DNA of 64,000 bases from Leptodactylus fallax. Lineage: Eukaryota; Chordata; Amphibia; Anura; Leptodactylidae. The position numbers and the translations under genes are program-made. The notes under the pieces were generated by a model. It did not search any database and was not told the DNA's origin. It saw only the letters and a list, made by a program, of their open reading frames with translations. This document shows positions 1 to 11,377 of the stretch, piece after piece. Where the stretch lies: the NCBI GenBank assembly GCA_947044405.1, contig CAMRHE010000063.1:7718001-7782000 (forward strand), read 5' to 3'. The first letter of the stretch is position 1. Each line of letters begins with the position of its first letter.

Positions 1-252
1 TTTGGACACACCTTCTCATTCCAAGAGTTTTCTGTATTTTCATGACTATAAAAATTGTAGATTCACACTGAAGGCATCAAAACTATGAATTAACACATGT
101 GGAATTATATACTTAACAAAAAAGTGTGAAACAACTGAAAATATGTCTTATATTCTAGGATCTTCAAAGTAGCCACCTTTTGCTTTGATTACTGCATTGC
201 ACACTCTTGGCATTCTCTTGATGAGCTTCAAGAGGTAGTCACCTGAAATGGT
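1..252. repeat. Left terminal inverted repeat of first Tc1-like element (partial)
   Basis: Matches the reverse complement of 1348..1598 almost base for base with a few substitutions. Unusually, the repeat reaches past the transposase stop codon (148-150) into about 100 bp of coding sequence, so the right repeat carries a second copy of the transposase C-terminal coding region. Confidence 0.9.
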
Positions 253-1200
253 CTTCCAACAGTCTTGAAGGAGTTCCCAGAGATACTTAGCACTTGTTGG
301 CCCTTTTGCCTTCACTCTGCGGTCCAGCTCACCCCAAACCATCTGGATTGGGTTCAGGTCTGGTGACTGTGGAGGCCAGGTCATCTGGCGTAGTACCCCA
401 TCACTCTCCTTCTTGGTCAAATAGTCCTTACACAGTCTGGAGGTGTGTTTGGGGACATTGTCCTGTTGAAAAATAAATGATGGTCCAACTAAACGCAAAC
501 CGGATGGAATAGCATGCCACTGCAAGATGCTGTGGTAACCATGCTGGTTCAGTATTCCTTCAATTTTGAATAAGTCCCCAACAGTGTCACCAGCAAAGCA
601 CCCCCACACCATCACACCTCCTCCTCCATACTTCACGGTGGGAACCAGGCATGTAGAGTCCATTCGTTCACCTTTTCTGCGTCGCACAAAGACACGGTGG
701 TTGGAACCAAAGATCTCAAATTTGGACTCATCAGACCAAAGCACAGATTTCCACAGGTCTAATGTCCATTCCTTGTGTTCTTTAGCCCAAACAAGTCTCT
801 TCTTCTTGTTGCCTGTCCTTAGCAGTGGTTTCCTAGCAGCTATTTTACCATGAAGACCTGCTGCACACAGTCTCCTCTTAACAGTTGTTGTAGAGATGTG
901 TCTGCTGCTAGAACTCTGTGTGGCATTGACCTGGTCTCTAATCTGAGCTGCTGTTAACCTGCGATTTCTGAGGCTGGTGACTCGGATGAACTTATCCTCC
1001 GCAGCAGAGGTGACTCTTGGTCTTCCTTTCCTGGGGTGGTCCTCATGTGAGCCAGTTTCTTTGTAGCGCTTGATGGTTTTGGCCACTGCACTTGGGGACA
1101 CTTTCAAAGTTTTCCCAATTTTTCGGACTGACTGACCTTCATTTCTTAAAGTAATGATGGCCACTCATTTTTCTTTACTTAGCTGCTTTTTTCTTGCCAT
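148..1200 (-). pseudogene. Tc1-like transposase, nonsense mutation and catalytic E to Q
   Basis: Cut-and-paste transposase that would bind the terminal repeats and insert at TA. The natural start is the ATG at 1200-1198 (MARKKQLSKEK), giving a 350-residue protein, normal for the family. Codon 12 is TGA (1167-1165) where an Arg CGA is expected, a typical CpG decay; the remaining open frame begins just after it. Seen in order: an N-terminal helix-turn-helix (residues about 14-50), a GRPR AT-hook-like linker, a second helix-turn-helix (about 60-115), then the DDE domain with WSDESKFEIFG (first Asp), FQQDNVPKHTS (second Asp) and SPDLNPIQMVW. The last motif should read NPIE. The codon CAG (345-343) replaces GAG, so the third catalytic acid is Gln. 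Both lesions argue for a dead gene. No compensating start is evident. Confidence 0.93.
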
Positions 1201-1347
1201 AATACAAATTCTAACACTCCATTCAGTAGGACTATCAGCTGTGTATCCACCTGACTTCTGAACAACACAACTGATGGTCCCAACCCCATTTATAAGGCAA
1301 GAAATCCCACTTATTAAACCTGACAGGGCACACCTGTGAAGTGAAAA

Positions 1348-1614
1348 CCATTTCAGGTGACTACCTCTTGAAGCTCATCAAGAGAATGCCAAGAGTGTGC
1401 AAAGCAGTAATCAAAGCAAAAGGTGGCTACTTTGAAGAACCTAGAATATAAGACATATTTTCAGTTGTTTCACACTTTTTTGTTAAGTATGTAATTCCAC
1501 ATGTGTTAATTCATAGTTTTGATGCCTTCAGTGTGAATCTACAATTTTTATAGTCATGAAAATACAGAAAACTCTTGGAATGAGAAGGTGTGTCCAAACT
1601 TTTGGTCTGTACTG
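1348..1614. repeat. Right terminal inverted repeat of first Tc1-like element
   Basis: Inverted copy of the left end, including a duplicate of the transposase 3' coding end (1348..1450, readable on the plus strand). The outer tip CTTTTGGTCTGTACTG is complete and is followed by TA. Confidence 0.92.
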
Positions 1615-1616
1615 TA
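1615..1616. other. Single TA target site shared by two abutting transposons
   Basis: The first element ends at 1614 (..CTG) and the second begins at 1617 (CAGTG..). Only one TA lies between them, and a further TA (3254-3255) follows the second element. This is the footprint expected if one element inserted into the TA already flanking the other. Confidence 0.9.
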
Positions 1617-1833
1617 CAGTGCTGGCCAAAAGTATTGGCACCCCTGCAATTCTGTCAGATAATACTCAATTTCTTCCAGAAAATGATTGCAATCACAAAT
1701 GCTTTGGTAATAATATCTTCATTTATTTTGCTTGCAATGAAAAAACACAAAAGAGAATGAAAAAAAAAGTCAAATCATTGATCATTTTACACAAAACTCC
1801 AAAAATGGGCCAGACAAAAGTATTGGCACCCTC
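1617..1833. repeat. Left IR/DR end of second Tc1-like element
   Basis: Outer and inner transposase-binding direct repeats about 188 bp apart. The outermost 90 or so bases pair closely with the right end; the A-rich middle does not. Confidence 0.88.
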
Positions 1834-1836
1834 AGC

Positions 1837-2871
<1,035 letters not shown>

Positions 2872-3040
2872 GCTCAATGTGGTACACACAAGGACACAGG
2901 ACAGAGGTTGAGTCAACTTTAATCCATTTCAACTTGCTGCAAGTGTGATTTAGTTATTGCCACCACCTGTTATGTGCCACAGGTAAGTAACAGGTGCTGT
3001 TAATTACACAAATTAGAGAAGCATCACATGATTTTTCAAA

Positions 3041-3253
3041 GGGTGCCAATACTTTTGTCCACCCCCTTTTTTATGTTTGGTGTGGAATTATATCCAATTT
3101 GGCTTTTTGACAATTCTTTTTGTAGTTTTCCATTGAAGACAAATTAAATGAAGATATTATTACCAAAGCATTTGTGATTGCAATCATTTTCTGGAAGAAA
3201 TTGAGTATTATCTGACAGAATTGCAGGGGTGCCAATACTTTTGGCCAGCACTG
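3041..3253. repeat. Right IR/DR end of second Tc1-like element
   Basis: Carries the inner (3041..3060) and outer (3226..3245) binding repeats in inverted orientation, ending in CACTG before TA 3254-3255. Confidence 0.88.
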
Positions 3254-3255
3254 TA

Positions 3256-4229
3256 AATGAGGAGACCACGGCAAAGAAAACCCCTACAGAATTTACAAGT
3301 GTTATTCTATAATTAGGATTAGTGGTCAGCACTAAAACTGTAGGATTTAGCACTTTCTTTATAATATATAGAAATGTGGACATTCTGGAAATGTTTTATG
3401 GTTTAAAAAATAGATAATTCTCTGGTGACATCTTCCATATACAGAGCGCAGTTATCAGTAGTAGATGTAATGAAACATAAATTCTTAGAGTTTCCGGACT
3501 GTAGTACTAGTGAAGAGAGACAGTCGTTTTGTTCACTCTTGACCCGTGTTTTTACGGTATGACAACTCTTGAATAGGGCTATGCTGCAGTTGTCTGCACA
3601 GCGCCTGTTCGAGAGTGGCACAGCCGAGAAAAATATCAAAAGGACCATGTCCTCTCTATCTAGGACTGTTGTGGCCTTGTAGGGTCGATACCCATTGGTC
3701 AAAAGTTATGATATATGACAAAATTATAGAAAATCTGGAGGAGAGGAATTTTTTATTAACACTTCACTGCCCAATTTGTTTCCTGTCTGACACCTTAGCA
3801 GCACTATATCAGAAGAGGAATCAGAATATCGTCTGTGCTTTGCTTCTTGCTAGTTGATCTTCTATTCTAGATAAAAATAACTTTCAGAATAAATTGTGGA
3901 TAGAAGATGTTATGTGTGGCGGCTTGTACCACTAGTATAATCCTTTCAGGGTTCTTTCTCTTTTTAATATGGTGATTTTGTAACCTATAATAGAAGGTGC
4001 CGAATAAATAGAATGGGGAAAGGGCTTGGCAAAGTTCCAGAGGTGGGCAGATTGGTTAAAAAAGAGATCTGGTGCAATGTGTGTGTATTGAGCCTAGAGT
4101 AGAAGAGAACATGGCACAAAGTCCCTATGAAAATAAGGAGGAATAGCCAAGTGGCAACAAAATGCCGAGACAGAGTAGGACCAGGAAGAGGACAAGGGTA
4201 TCCTTCTGGTCCATTCACAGTGTACCCTA
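3256..4229. other. Non-coding sequence, nothing recognised
   Basis: AT-rich unique-looking sequence. Short open frames occur on both strands, but none resembles a known protein and none has splice-site-bounded exon character. Confidence 0.6.
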
Positions 4230-5740
4230 GAAAATCGGATCATACTGTGTAGGAATGAAGGACTATCATACTGTATGGTAGCAGTAAGGAGGCATCATAA
4301 TGTGTGGGGGAGTGAAGATGGCATTATACTGTGTACAGGCATTGATGGTATATTATACTGTATGAGGATATTACATAGGTATCATACTGTCTGGTAGGCA
4401 TCGTACTGTGTGGGGAGCACTAAAGGGGAAGCACACTGTCTGGAGGTAATGATCCAGTTTTATATTGTGTGGAGGCACTAAGGGGTCATCATACTGTGTA
4501 GGTGCACTAAGAGGACATTGTACTGTGTAGGGGAATGTAAGGGAGATATTACTGTATGAGGGGCACTAAACAAGCACTATACAGTGTGGGGGTACTAAGG
4601 GGATAATACTGTGTGGGAGACACTAAGGGGGGGTGTCATAAGGTCTGGGAGGCACTACGGGGACATCATACTTTGTGGGGACACTATAGGTGCTCATGCT
4701 GTCTGTTAGGCACATCATACTGGGTAGGGGTATTAAGGGGCATCATACTGTCTGTTAGGCACATCATACTGTGTAGGGGTATTAAGGGGCATCATACTGT
4801 CTGTTAGACACATCATATTGTGTAGGGGTATTAAGGGGCATCATACTGTCTGTGAGGCACATCATACTGGGTAGGGGTATTAAGGGGCATCATACTGTCT
4901 GTTAGGCACATCATACTGTGTAGGGGTATTAAGGGGCATCATACTGTCTGTTAGACACATCATACTGGGTAGGGGTATTAAGGGGCATCATACTGTCTGT
5001 TAGGCACATCATACTGGGTAGGGGTATTAAGGGGCATCATACTGTCTGTTAGGCACATCATACTGGGTAGGGGTATTAAGGGGCATCATACTGTCTTTTA
5101 GGCACATCATACTGTGTAGGGGTATTAAGGGGCATCATACTGTCTGTTAGGCACATCATACTGGGTAAGGGTATTAAGGGGCATCATACTGTCTGTGACG
5201 CACATCATACTGTGTAGGGGTATTAAGGGGCACCATACTGTCTGTTAGGCACATCATACTGGGTAGTGGTATTAAGGGGCATCATACTGTCTGTTAGGCA
5301 CATCATACTGTGTAGGGGTATTAAGGGGCATCATACTGTCTGTTAGGCACATCATACTGTGTGGGGGTATTAAGGGGCATCATACTGTCTGTTAGGCACA
5401 TCATACTGTGTGGGGGTATTAAGGGGCATCATACTGTCTGTTAGGCACATCATACTGTGTGGGGGTATTAAGGGGCATCTTACTGTCTGTTAGGCACATC
5501 ATACTGAGTAGGGGTATTAAGGGCCATCAGTCTATCTGGAAGGCACTAAAAGGGCATCATACTGTGTGGAGGGAACTAAGGGGTATAATATTCTGTGGGG
5601 GCACTAAGGGGGCAATCATATTGCATGGGGTCATTATACTGTGTGAGGGCACTAAAGGGTATTGTACTATGTAGGAGCACCAAGGGGACATCTCTCCTGT
5701 GTGGTGTCCTAAGATGGCATTTTACTGTGTGGATGAATAC
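4230..5740. repeat. Minisatellite of CATCATACTGTGTGGGG-type units
   Basis: Degenerate tandem units of about 24-30 bp containing CATACTGTGTGGGG and CACTAAGGGG fill the flanks (4230-4690 and 5530-5740). In the centre the unit has become a fixed dimer of 49 bp. Open frames across it are by-products of the repetition. Confidence 0.9.
4700..5535. repeat. Core 49-bp dimeric tandem repeat, about 17 copies without indels
   Basis: The word TATTAAGG occurs at 4731 and then every 49 bases (4780, 4829, 4878 ... 5417, 5466, 5515). Each unit contains two related halves, one with CATACTGTCTGTTAGGC and one with CATACTGKGTAGGGGT. Only substitutions vary between copies. Confidence 0.93.
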
Positions 5741-6063
5741 ATTCAATGGAGATAACATAGAGGAGTATACCAGGCAGATAATGTGGACTGGCAGGAATGA
5801 TTTGCGCAATGCCTTCAGCCGGTCTTCAGATTGCTCACTATGAACATTGTGCAGATGCTGAAGCCATATAGAATAGGCTGTCATTTTAGTAATTGCATCC
5901 TCCACAAGCTATGGCAAAAATTAATTCTGTACTTGAAAGGAACAGACCTATCTCCTGAAATTGCACAAATAATTGTGGTAAAGTGTTGTGCGCACACTGT
6001 TCTTTCTACATGCTGAATCCAGTTTGCATTAAAGCAGCAACTGTAACAAAACAGGGATGTAAT
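5741..6063. other. Intergenic sequence downstream of PGR, nothing recognised
   Basis: No gene or clear repeat seen. On the minus strand the first 60 bases past the candidate poly(A) signal are T/G-rich, as expected for a downstream processing element. Confidence 0.5.
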
Positions 6064-6069
6064 TTTATT
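6064..6069 (-). terminator. Candidate PGR polyadenylation signal AATAAA
   Basis: Canonical AATAAA on the minus strand about 810 bases after the PGR stop codon, followed by T/G-rich sequence. It is the only perfect hexamer I found between 5740 and the stop codon on that strand. Vertebrate PGR transcripts can have much longer 3'UTRs, so this may not be the only or main site. Confidence 0.4.
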
Positions 6070-6878
6070 AAATGAGACTCCATATATTACATACTGTATA
6101 TCACTAAGCTACTCCAATATAAGGTACTGCATGTTCACTCCATTTATAGATTGGTCTCCACCTGGTGCTGGTTAAAGGGGCTTTGACGTGAACATAACCA
6201 TAGTAAAATTTATAGACAATTAAAACTTAAATATTTTTGTAAACATAAATAATTTGATGAATCTCATGAATTCGTCCAACATATACTCACAGTGTCGCCT
6301 CCGCCCCCGAGGGTATAGAGCGGGGGCCACCGAACTGCGCTCTGCAGCAATAGTGAGGATAAGGGCCGGGCCTTGGAGCCAAAAAGAATAGCCAAAGACA
6401 TGATAGTGCAGGGGCTACAAAAAAAAAAACTCAAGGAAATAATAGATTCTCAAAAGGATTGCAATGCAACTCGGTTGCAATGTATTATAATGATGGTGGT
6501 TGGCAAGGAGCCGATTGTTCTTTTTACCCCAGTCTCGGTCCACCCCCTCCTCCCCAACACACATTCACTTCTGCCATAAACACAGTAACAATATCTGAAA
6601 TGCTGGATGAGTTTAATGTGTCAGGTCCACTTTACATATAGTTTAAGCAAATAATATTATACTTGTAAAGCGACATATGAAGTAATCCGGAGCAGCATTT
6701 ATACAGCCCGTGGGAAAATAACATATCCAACCTGAATGAAAACCTTGGTCAGAGGCTTATTTGAGTGCCAGCTCCTCTGCCCATAAAAACCGCTACAAAT
6801 GATGATGTGACAGGAGATACCACACACAGCGTAGCGATCGGAAAATAAATAAGTCATGGGTGGAAACTGTAGGGGGAT
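6064..6878 (-). other. PGR: Probable PGR 3' untranslated region
   Basis: Sequence between the PGR stop codon and the first AATAAA on the gene strand. It contains a run of nine or more T on the gene strand near 6420 and no recognised coding content. Its extent is inferred only from the hexamer. Confidence 0.45.
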
Positions 6879-7034
6879 TCACTTTTTGTGAAAGATGAGC
6901 GGCTTTACCATCCCGGCCAGGATCTTGGGTAGCTGTGCAGATATCACTTCTGTCATCATCTCTGGGAATTCCACGCTCAGCGCTCGCGACTGGAGGAAGG
7001 TGTTGAGGCAATAAAGATGGAGCTGCTTGACCAG
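6879..7034 (-). CDS. PGR: Progesterone receptor, last coding exon (ligand-binding domain C-terminus)
   Basis: Encodes the last 51 residues and stop codon (TGA 6881-6879) of a nuclear receptor of the NR3C steroid group, a ligand-activated nuclear transcription factor. The exon opens after a pyrimidine-rich acceptor ending CAG (7036-7035) and reads [13 protein letters not shown] at the start and [15 protein letters not shown] at the end. This C-terminus is diagnostic for progesterone receptor; androgen, glucocorticoid and mineralocorticoid receptors differ at many of these sites. YCLNT corresponds to helix-11 residues known to contact steroid in human PR, and [10 protein letters not shown] is the helix-12 AF-2 core that recruits coactivators. 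The frame is intact. It joins the exon at 11378..11535 in phase 0. A longer open frame across this exon in another frame (6793..7011) is spurious. Confidence 0.95.
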   Translation of the reverse strand: MVKQLHLYCLNTFLQSRALSVEFPEMMTEVISAQLPKILAGMVKPLIFHKK

Positions 7035-7091
7035 CTGTTGGAAAGATAAAGCCAAAGTAAGCTGAGTAACCTTGTAAGTATATCAGTATGC

Positions 7092-8830
7092 TTTACTTCT
7101 CTTGTACTGATCCTGAGTTACATCCTGTATTATACCCCAGACTTGCACTCACTGTTCTGCTGGTACAGTCACTGTGTACATACATTACATTACTTATCCT
7201 GTACTGATCCTGAGTTACATCCTGTATTATACTCCAGAGCTGCACTCACTATCCTGCTGGTGCAGTCACTGTGTACATACATTACATTACTTATCCTGTA
7301 CTGATCCTGAGTTACATCCTGTATTATACTCCAGAGCTGCACTCACTATTCTGCTGGTGCAGTCACTGTGTACATACATTACATTACTTATCCTGTACTG
7401 ATCTGAGTTACATCCTGTATTATACTCCAGAGCTGCGCTCACTATTCTGCTGGTGCAGTCACTGTGTACATACATTACATTACTTATCCTGTACTGATCC
7501 TGAGTTACATCCTGTATTATACTCCAGAGCTGCACTCACTGTTCTGCTGGTACAGTCACTGTGTACATACTTTACATTACTTATCCTGTACTGATCCTGA
7601 GTTATATCCTGTATTATACTCCAGAGCTGCACTCACTATTCTGCTGGTGCAGTCACTGTGTACATACATTACATTACTTATCCTGTACTGATCCTGAGTT
7701 ACATCCTGTATTATACTCCAGAGCTGCGCTCACTATTCTGCTGGTACAGTCACTGTGTACATATATTACATTACTTATCCTGTACTGATCCTGAGTTACA
7801 TCCTGTATTATACTCCAGAGCTGCACTCACTATTCTGCTGGTGCAGTCACTGTGTACATACATTACATTACTTATCTTGTACTGATCCTGAGTTACATCC
7901 TGTATTATACCCCAGAGCTGCGCTCACTATTCTGCTGGTGCAGTCACTGTGTACATACATTACATTACTTATCCTGTACTGATCCTGAGTTACATCCTGT
8001 ATTATACTTCAGAGCTGCGCTCACTATTCTGCTGGTACAGTCATTGTGTGCATGAATTCTATTACTTATCCTGTACTGATCCTGAGTTACATCCTGTATT
8101 ATACTCCAGAGCCGCACTCACTAATCTGCTGGTGCAGTCACTGTGTACATACATTACATTACTTATCCTGTACTGATCCTGGGTTACATCCTGTATTATA
8201 CTCCAGAGCTGCACTCACTATTCTGCTGGTGCAGTCACTGTGTACATACATTACATTACTTATCCTGTACTGATCCTGAGTTATATCCTGTATTATACCT
8301 CACAGCTGCACTCACTATTCTGCTGGTACAGTCACTGTGTACATACATTACTTATCCTGTACTGATCCTGAGTTACATCCTGTATTATACCCAGAGCTGC
8401 ACCACTATTCTGCTGGTACAGTCACTATGTACATACATTACATTACATATCCTGTACTGATCCTGAGTTATATCCTGTATTATACTCCAGAGCTGCACTC
8501 ACTATTCTGCTGGTGCAGTCACTGTGTACATACATTACATTACTTATCCTGTACTGATCCTGAGTTACATCCTGTATTATACTCCAGAGCTGCACTCACT
8601 ATTCTTCTGGTGCAGTCACTGTGTACATACATTACATTACTTATCCTGATTTTACATCCTGTATTATACTCCAGAGCTGCACTCACTGTTCTGCTGGTAC
8701 AGTCACCATGTATATACTTTACATGACTTATTCTGTACTGATCCTGAGTTACATCGTGTATTAAACTCCAGAGCTGCGCTCACTATTCTGTTGGTACAGT
8801 CACTGTGTACACATACAGTACATTACATTA
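7092..8830. repeat. 97-bp tandem repeat, about 18 copies
   Basis: Unit words such as TTACTTATCCTGTACTGATC, GAGTTACATCCTGTATTATA and GCAGTCACTGTGTACATACA recur every 97 bases (for example 7464, 7561, 7658, 7755, 7852, 7949, 8046, 8143). Small deletions alter the period around 8340-8450 and 8650. The outer copies are more diverged. I recall similar 97-bp repeats as common in hyloid frog genomes; that is memory, not a search. The long chains of short open frames here are artefacts. Confidence 0.95.
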
Positions 8831-9167
8831 TTTTTTGTGCCCTGGTTTACAGCCTCTATTATATTCTATTATGAAGTGTGAATACAGCCCTGAAGTCAAA
8901 TGCAGGCTATAACTCAGGATCAGTACATTACAAGGAAGTAAACTAAAATCATTCACAGGACATAACACTGGAGTGGATTTAGAGCCAATCACTTTCCACT
9001 TGGGTCTTTATTTGGGATAACCCATAGATCTTATAGATGACATGTCCTGTGTATACAATAATAGCTACAAAGATTACAATGTAATTAAAAGTGGGCGCCA
9101 CCTGTCTGTATAGACTGAGAATAGCCCTCAGAATCATTACCCCTGCTGGGTCCCAGACATCCTAGTC
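8831..9167. other. Intronic sequence with no recognised element
   Basis: Contains an inverted fragment of the neighbouring repeat (AACTCAGGATCAGTACATTA near 8911) but no gene or complete element. Confidence 0.5.
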
Positions 9168-9170
9168 TAA

Positions 9171-9779
9171 GGCAGGGTTCACACTACCGTTGGAGTCCGT
9201 TATGAAGGTGTCCGTTAAAAAAAAAAAAAAAACGGACACCTATCATAACGGACACTAACTGATGTTAATGTGTCCGTTTTTTTAACTGATCCAATTAATG
9301 GTTCAGTTAAAAAAACGGACACATTAGCATCAGTTAGTGTCCGTTAGCATCAGTTAGTGTCCGTTTTTTAACACTGTCCGTTTTTTTTTTTTTGTTTGTT
9401 TCTCCTTTCTGAGCATGCGCAGGAAAAAAAACGGACATAAAATAACAGACAGTAACTGATGGCTATCAGTTACTGTCCGTTATAAGTCCGTTACCCAATG
9501 TTAAAAAAATAACGGACACTTGCTGTCCGTCAAGAATCCGTTTTTTTCAAACAGACAAAAAGTCCTGCAGGTGGGATTATTTGTCTGCGAAAAAATAACG
9601 GACTTCTGACGGATCTGGTGTAATCGGACACAAACGGACACAATATAAAAACCCATTGAAACAAATGGAAATTTTAACAGATTTCTGACGGTTCAGCTAG
9701 TGTCCGATGCTAAAATCTTGTAACGGACAATAGCAACGGACACTACTGACGGTCACCAACGGTAGTGTGAATGCCCCCC
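9171..9779. mobile_element. Harbinger-like non-autonomous element (MITE), 609 bp
   Basis: Ends are inverted copies (TTCACACTACCGTTG left, CAACGGTAGTGTGAA right) flanked on both sides by TAA (9168-9170 and 9780-9782), the 3-bp target duplication typical of PIF/Harbinger. There is no coding capacity. The interior is made of repeated and inverted GTCCGTT/AACGGAC words that can fold into nested hairpins, plus A and T runs. Assignment to PIF/Harbinger rests on the TAA duplication and the end sequence. Confidence 0.75.
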
Positions 9780-9782
9780 TAA

Positions 9783-10754
9783 CACTAAAAACTGGTAAAA
9801 TCTCATATGGCGGGTCTGAATGTATTCAGGATCAGGCACTGACATTGTTTGCTATTTTGCTTTTTCCTCTTGTTTTTATCTTTATTCTTTGCCAAGAATT
9901 TACTTAGCCATCTAAAATCAGAGCTAGATAAGAAAGAGAAGAATGCAAAGGCCAAGGTTACCTCGAGGAATAGACGTGATCCTGTTACGGTCAGATGTAT
10001 TCCTGCTATATGTGCTAATATGTCCAAATATGTAGAAAAAAAAAATACAAGGACACATTTGTGCTATTTTTGGGTGGGTTTCCAAAACAGCTACAGTGAA
10101 TTTCCTCTGACAACTTTTGTATCTAGGGTGTTTTGGGGGTTACTGATAGTATTTCTGGTAATATCCTGGTAGTCCAAAGGGGTTGAGAGGTTAATACCCA
10201 ATATCTGTATCTACTGTATGGAAGGAAAGAGTTACAGGTATTATCACTAATAATTCTAGGGCGATAATAGGTTAATATCTCTTACCTTTATAAGCCCAGG
10301 GTTGGAATTAAAGGGCAATTTCATTTTATTTGGTCTAAATAGGTTACATTTTAATACATCCTAATAGGGGTTGGAGCGCACATTTTCACGCTTTACACAG
10401 CCATTTAGCTAAAGTGCACCTAATTTGCATAAATCAACAAGTCAGCATATGTACATGGGGAATAACACTATTTCTGGCCATACCATGACATCCATTCCCC
10501 AGTCTATAGCAGTTTTCCCCTCTACAGGCTCTATCTGTAGTTTGCATTTTTCCCTGAGCTGGTGGGTAGAGACTAGTTGCCATACACTGCCACACAGTGA
10601 GTAGAGGAGAATCTGCTCCATAACTGTCACGTTCTCACTCAGAAACAGCCCCAGGATCATGCAGGATATATACAAAGAGATACTGACCTGTAGTGATGTG
10701 AATAAAGTACTTTGGTTGTGATAGAAAGCTTCAGCATCAAATTAAACATGTGCT
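9783..10754. other. Intronic sequence, possibly an old interspersed repeat, no gene
   Basis: Open frames at 9803..10172 and 10442..10675 do not resemble any protein I know and lack splice-bounded structure. The stretch from about 10310 reads like an interspersed frog repeat, but I cannot define its ends. Confidence 0.4.
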
Positions 10755-10915
10755 TCTGCTGCTTCTCCCTCTGCTCAGTCCATCTAACCTCTCCATAGAC
10801 TTTCACAGATATGTGTAATCTCAGTCATGTGACTGACAGTCCACCTCAAGACAGCAGATGGACTGCAGAATTTTCAGAGTGAAAGTCTATTTAGTAGAGG
10901 GAGCAGGGAAACATC
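10755..10915. repeat. Imperfect inverted repeat
   Basis: CTCCCTCTGCTCAGTCCATCT...ATAGACTTTCAC on the left is mirrored by AGATGGACTG...GTGAAAGTCTAT...AGAGGGAGCA on the right, around a centre near 10830. Spacing of the paired words differs between arms, so it is a decayed foldback structure or part of a larger element. Confidence 0.55.
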
Positions 10916-11059
10916 CGGATAAAAGCAAAAAGGGGCATTTCATTTCTAATAAGATAAATTGCAAAGTATCTTATAATCGTCTATACTATTGATTTATGCA
11001 AAGTTTCTTGACCATATGAGTAATAAAATTCTGGCTTTCATTAGCAACCACTGGGAGGA

Positions 11060-11340
11060 GCTCACTGCATGTAAATTTTAACAGCTGTACAATAACCTGA
11101 TCACAAAGTATTCCAACTGCTGAGACCCCAGCGGTCATCTGGGATCTATAGGGAAACCTGGCACTAAGTGTCGACTTACCCTACAGCGCCACTACAGAGG
11201 AAATGAAGCATTACACCATGCCCATTCAAATCAATGGATTGGTTGTGTAATGCAGGACAGGACAGGTCCTCCAGAGGGGGAGATGCTCTTTGTAACTGCT
11301 CCCAGTTCTGGCCATGAGATGAAGACCCAGATAGGTTTTT
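11060..11340. repeat. Possible interspersed repeat fragment
   Basis: The stretch with CTACAGCGCCACTACAGAGG and TTACACCATGCCCATTCAAA followed by CAATGGATTGGTTGTGTAATG resembles a dispersed repeat I associate with frog introns. No ends or duplication can be defined, so this is a weak call. Confidence 0.35.
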
Positions 11341-11377
11341 CTAAACCAGGTACCCACCTTATCCAGAAATCACTTAC

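Larger units (their letters stand above)
1..1614 (-). mobile_element. Tc1/mariner-like DNA transposon (DD38E-type), left tip cut by window edge
   Basis: The first 252 bases are repeated inverted at 1348..1614. The right copy carries 16 more outer bases (1599..1614), so about 16 bases of the left tip lie outside the window and the full element would be about 1,630 bp, a normal Tc1 size. The right end stops at CTG (1614) followed by TA (1615-1616), the expected target duplication. One transposase gene lies inside, on the minus strand. The second catalytic Asp and the position of the third catalytic residue are separated by 38 residues, which matches the family described as Intruder/DD38E rather than classic DD34E Tc1. 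That family name is from memory and less certain than the superfamily. The gene is broken, so the copy is non-autonomous. Confidence 0.93.
7035..11377 (-). other. PGR: PGR intron between the last two exons (4,343 bp)
   Basis: Bounded on the gene strand by donor GTAAGT (11377-11372) and an acceptor TTTATCTTTCCAACAG ending at 7035. It contains the 97-bp satellite, the Harbinger-like element and other interspersed sequence, and no further exon that I can see. Confidence 0.9.

Noticed and set aside
294..853. Plus-strand frames inside the first Tc1 element
   Set aside because: Antisense shadows of the transposase gene.
3403..3702. Minus-strand 99-residue frame
   Set aside because: No family resemblance and no splice or promoter context.
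4613..5674. Open frames in the 49-bp minisatellite
   Set aside because: Low-complexity translation of tandem DNA.
6793..7011. 72-residue minus-strand frame over the last PGR exon
   Set aside because: Wrong frame; the PGR frame with a splice acceptor and the family C-terminus explains this segment.
7174..8726. Chain of open frames MYIHYITYPVLILSYILYYTPE...
   Set aside because: Translation of the 97-bp satellite in successive frames.
9803..10172. Open frames on both strands of the PGR intron
   Set aside because: Composition is AT-rich, residues are unremarkable and there is no homology I recognise.
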